A stretch of DNA of 9,343 nucleotides from positions 1-9,343 of the forward strand of contig SKPY01000149.1 of the NCBI GenBank assembly GCA_007119305.1, written 5' to 3'. How positions within the stretch are numbered: the first letter of the stretch is position 1; each line of letters begins with the position of its first letter. The notes under the pieces were generated by a model, which did not search any database, was not told the origin of the DNA, and was given only the letters and a program-made list of their open reading frames with translations. This DNA is from Nitriliruptorales bacterium (GTDB lineage: Bacteria > Actinomycetota > Nitriliruptoria > Euzebyales > Egibacteraceae). Of the stretch, positions 6,524-9,343 are shown one piece after another. The translations under genes and the position numbers were made by a program.

Positions 6524-6541
6524 ATCACCCGTGCGGGTAAT
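6524..6541. promoter_or_regulatory. 18-bp palindrome, candidate operator for the hydrolase/methyltransferase cluster
   Basis: ATCACCCG-TG-CGGGTAAT: two 8-bp arms matching at 7 of 8 pairs around a 2-bp centre, in the 100-bp gap between the regulator stop and the first cluster gene. On the minus strand it directly follows GATATT, a possible -10 element, so a bound protein would sit at or just after the transcription start. Alternatively it forms a short RNA hairpin ending the regulator transcript, though only a weakly T-rich GTTCTTGT follows. The AT-containing arms stand out from the surrounding GC-rich DNA. Confidence 0.5.
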
Positions 6542-6559
6542 ATCCGGCCGCCGTGCGGC

Positions 6560-9322
6560 TCACAGGTCGCGACGGGCCGCCTGAGCGACGAGCTCCGCCC
6601 GCCCGTCGACCTGCACCTTCTCGTAGACGTGGGAGAGGTGCTTCTTCACGGTGTTGACGCTGACGAACAGCCGCTGCCCGACCTCGGCGTTGGAGCAGCC
6701 CTCGGCCACCAGGCGCACGACCTCGCGCTCGGCGGGGGTGAGCGAGCCCCAGCCGGTCTGCGGCCGGCGGCGCTCGCCTCGGCCACGACGGGCGTAGGTG
6801 ACTGCCTCGTCGACGGTCATCGCCACGCCGTCCGCCCAGCACGCCTCCGCCTCCTCGGCATCCAGCAGTGCGCGCGTGTCGGCGCGGCGCTGCGGGGCGA
6901 GGTCCGCTTCGAGCGGAAAGCGGCCGATCCCGCTCTCTGCGTGAAACCGCTCGGCGGCTGCCAGCAGGCGCAGCGCCCGCTCGGGCCGGCCGAAGCCTGT
7001 GGCCAGGCCCGCCACCGCCTCCAACGCATCGGCGGTGCCGAGCCGGTCGCCGGCGCCGGCGAGGACCTCCAGGCCGTCGTGGGCGAGCTCCCAGGCTTGG
7101 TCGAGGTTGCCGTCGGCGTGATGGAGGTGTGCGAGACCGAGCAGCGCCCGGCCGAGCGCGGACGGGTAGCGGGGGTCCACGGCTGCGTCCCGGGCCCGTT
7201 GCAGATGCTCGCGGGCGTCGCTGTGGTCGCCTGCCCGCAGCGCGAGCACGCCGAGGAGCCACTCGCCCTGGGCCTCCTCCCAGCGGCTGCCGACTCCGTG
7301 TGCGGCCTGCAGGGCCGTCTCGGCTGCCTGGCGGGCCTGAGCCGGGCCGCCGAACCGGTACTCGGCAACGGCGCTGCGGCTGCGAGCGACCATGACGTCG
7401 CTGGGCAGCCCGCTGCGCTGGGCCACCGCGAGCGCCTCGCCGAGCTGTGTCCGCGCGGAGCGCTCGTCGCCCTGCAGGATGTCGGCGGTCCCCAGCACGC
7501 ACAGCGCCGTCGACACGAACGACGTCAGCCCGATCCGCCGGCCGCCCTCGAGCGCCTGCTCGGCGAGCGCGCGCGCCTGCTCTGGTTCGCCGCCGGGGAA
7601 CGCGAGCACGAAGCCGAGGAACGTGCGGGCCGGCACGAGCAGGTAGGTGAACCCACCTCGCTCCATCTCGGCGATGGTCTGCTCGAGCACGGCGCGACCG
7701 TCCGTGAAAGCGCCCAGGATCATCCGGATCGTGCCCGCGTACATCCTCGTCCGGTCATGGATCTCGGAGTCGCCGACCTGCTCGGCGAGCGCGACGGCCT
7801 CATCGACGTCCGCCTCGATTGCCGCGCTGCCGACCGCGCCCGCGTGCAGCGCGCACCAGGCCCGGAAGGTCAGCGCCCGGGCGAGGGTCGCGTCGTCTCC
7901 CAGCTCCCGGGCCAGGGCGGCCGCCCCGTCTGCGTACGCGTAGCCCCCGGGATGGTCGCCGCCCATCAGCGCGAGGATCGACGCGGTCGTCAATCCCCGA
8001 GCCCGACCGGCGTCGTCGGTGGCCGGTGCGTCGGCCGCGGCGCTGAGCCGGCGACGCATCTCCACGTAGAGCCCCCGCACCATCCAGAACGCGAACGTGG
8101 GCTCGGCGATGTCGAACACGGCCAACGGACGGCCCGACTCCACCGCCCAGTCCATCGCCGCGCGCAGGTCATCCAGCTCGGCCGCGAGCCGCCGCAGCCA
8201 CGGCTCGGGCTCCGGGCCGGCCAACCCGGCCCGCGCCCGTCCGGCCAGTCCGACGAAGAAGTCGAGGTGCCGGTCGCGCACCCGCGCGGGGTCGTCGCGC
8301 TCGGCCAGCCGCTGTTGCGCGTACAGCCGGATGGTCTCGAGCAGCCGGTAGCGCGCCTCGCCGTCACGTTCGCTCACCTGCACCAGCGACCGCTCCGCCA
8401 ACGCGGCGACGAGATCGAGCACCGACGTCTCGTCGATCCCCTCACCGGCCGCGACCGCCTCGGCGGCCTCGAGCCCGAAGCCGCCGGCGAACACCGACAG
8501 TCGCGCCAGCACCAGACGTTGGGCAGCATCCAGCAGCTCGTAGCTCCACGCCACCGACGCCTCGAGCCGCCGCTGCCGGGGCAGCGCATCGCGCGGACCA
8601 CCCGTCAGCAGCCGGAACCGGTCGGATAGCCCCTCGGCGATCTGCTCGGGTGAGAGCACCCGCGTTCGCGCCGCCGCGAGCTCGATCGCCAGCGGGATCC
8701 CGTCCAGGCGACGGCAGATCTCGGCCACCGCCGACGCGTTGTCGCCGGTGAGCCGGAACGCGGGCTGCACCTGCCGCGCCCGCAGCTCGAACAGCCGGGC
8801 CGCATCCGCGGCGCCGACCGCGCTCGCGGATCGCGCCCCCACGGCCGGAACCGGCAAGGGGGCAAGCGCAAAGGTCACCTCGCCCGCTATCGCCAGCGGC
8901 TCTCGGCTCGTGGCCAGCACACGCACCTGCGGGCATGCGCGCAGCAGCGCGCCGACCAGCGTCGCGCAGGCCCCCACGAGGTGCTCGCAGTTGTCGAGCA
9001 CGACCAGCAGGCAACGCTCCCGGAGGTGCTCGACGAGCGTGTCGACCAGCGCCTGCGCGGGACGCTCATGGACCCCCACCACAGCAGCCACGGCCCCAGC
9101 GACCGCGCTCGGGTCACCCAGCCCCCCCAGATCCACCCAGCACGCCCCGTCAGCAAACCCAGGCTCGGCAGCAGCCGCCGCCTCCAACGCCAGCCGCGTC
9201 TTCCCGCAACCACCCGCCCCCGTGAGGGTCAGCAGCCGCGCATCCCCCAGGAGCGCACCCAGCTCGGCCCGCTCACGCTCGCGACCCACGAACGGCGCAA
9301 CCCCCGCGGGTAAGCCACTCAC
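6560..9322 (-). CDS. large LuxR-family transcriptional regulator (NB-ARC-type ATPase, TPR region, C-terminal HTH)
   Basis: A regulator of about 920 aa with the architecture of ATP-dependent LuxR-type proteins (STAND class). FVGRERERAEL opens the P-loop domain; Walker A is GAGGCGKT (35-42), Walker B CLLVVLDNCEH (104-114, Asp110), sensor TSRE (138-141), and the GxPLA motif GIPLAIEL (208-215). A winged-helix segment (SYELLDAAQRLVLARLSVFAGGF) follows. Then comes a long Ala/Leu-rich helical region resembling TPR repeats (about 340-800), the usual site for sensing a ligand or partner. Residues 861-920 are a LuxR/GerE DNA-binding domain (LTPAEREVVRLVAEG, NTVKKHLSHVYEK). The GTG at 9322 is a reasonable start, since relatives begin only a few residues before the LPAxVxxFVGRE motif. 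However, it has no clear ribosome-binding site and the frame stays open to the window edge, so the true start may lie outside. It precedes the four-gene cluster on the same strand and is the likely regulator of it. Confidence 0.92.
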   Translation of the reverse strand: MSGLPAGVAPFVGRERERAELGALLGDARLLTLTGAGGCGKTRLALEAAAAAEPGFADGACWVDLGGLGDPSAVAGAVAAVVGVHERPAQALVDTLVEHLRERCLLVVLDNCEHLVGACATLVGALLRACPQVRVLATSREPLAIAGEVTFALAPLPVPAVGARSASAVGAADAARLFELRARQVQPAFRLTGDNASAVAEICRRLDGIPLAIELAAARTRVLSPEQIAEGLSDRFRLLTGGPRDALPRQRRLEASVAWSYELLDAAQRLVLARLSVFAGGFGLEAAEAVAAGEGIDETSVLDLVAALAERSLVQVSERDGEARYRLLETIRLYAQQRLAERDDPARVRDRHLDFFVGLAGRARAGLAGPEPEPWLRRLAAELDDLRAAMDWAVESGRPLAVFDIAEPTFAFWMVRGLYVEMRRRLSAAADAPATDDAGRARGLTTASILALMGGDHPGGYAYADGAAALARELGDDATLARALTFRAWCALHAGAVGSAAIEADVDEAVALAEQVGDSEIHDRTRMYAGTIRMILGAFTDGRAVLEQTIAEMERGGFTYLLVPARTFLGFVLAFPGGEPEQARALAEQALEGGRRIGLTSFVSTALCVLGTADILQGDERSARTQLGEALAVAQRSGLPSDVMVARSRSAVAEYRFGGPAQARQAAETALQAAHGVGSRWEEAQGEWLLGVLALRAGDHSDAREHLQRARDAAVDPRYPSALGRALLGLAHLHHADGNLDQAWELAHDGLEVLAGAGDRLGTADALEAVAGLATGFGRPERALRLLAAAERFHAESGIGRFPLEADLAPQRRADTRALLDAEEAEACWADGVAMTVDEAVTYARRGRGERRRPQTGWGSLTPAEREVVRLVAEGCSNAEVGQRLFVSVNTVKKHLSHVYEKVQVDGRAELVAQAARRDL

Positions 9323-9343
9323 CGCGTGTTCACAGGGGCCGAG

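Noticed and set aside
6460..6528. Longer N-terminus for hydrolase B from the ATG at 6528
   Set aside because: No ribosome-binding site. It would add 23 residues absent from the paralogue and start inside the palindrome, while the ATG at 6459 has AGGAGG 7 nt upstream and gives equal-length paralogues.
6407..8629. 740-aa plus-strand open frame
   Set aside because: It lies antisense to the regulator, which has clear ATPase and HTH motifs. The translated frame is Arg/Gly/Pro/Ala/His-rich with no domain, typical of the mirror frame in very GC-rich genes.

Overview
This 9.3 kb window is very GC-rich, tightly packed chromosomal DNA. The codon bias is strong enough that long open frames run antisense to almost every real gene. 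Gene content (a LuxR-type ATPase regulator, Rv2258c-like and UbiE-like methyltransferases, the short form of homogentisate dioxygenase) and frequent GTG starts point to a high-GC actinobacterium in the broad sense (Actinomycetes, Thermoleophilia or Acidimicrobiia). The sequence does not let me be more exact. I see no tRNA, rRNA, CRISPR array, insertion sequence or phage gene.

Left part (1-2693): a divergent pair for the last part of tyrosine/phenylalanine breakdown. fahA (fumarylacetoacetase) is on the minus strand and hmgA (homogentisate 1,2-dioxygenase) on the plus strand. They share an 86-bp region with candidate overlapping promoters. Downstream of fahA lie a possible 32-codon mini-gene, linked by stop/start overlaps, and the first codons of another minus-strand gene that leaves the window. 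The isomerase acting between HmgA and FahA is not present here.

Middle and right part (2694-9343): everything is on the minus strand, so transcription runs right to left. A large ATPase-TPR-LuxR regulator (about 920 aa) comes first. After 100 bp with a strong 18-bp palindrome comes a tight four-gene cluster: alpha/beta hydrolase B, UbiE-like methyltransferase A, winged-helix plus SAM methyltransferase B, alpha/beta hydrolase A. Gaps are 40 bp, a 4-bp ATGA overlap, and 13 bp. The two hydrolases are close paralogues. Each methyltransferase is broken by one single-base frameshift, so both proteins read correctly only if one base is added (A) or removed (B). This is either real decay or assembly error.

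Working model (inference): the LuxR-type protein controls the four-gene cluster through the palindrome, and the cluster modifies an unknown small molecule by methylation and hydrolysis. The homogentisate genes look like an independent catabolic unit that meets the cluster tail to tail around 2694-2795.
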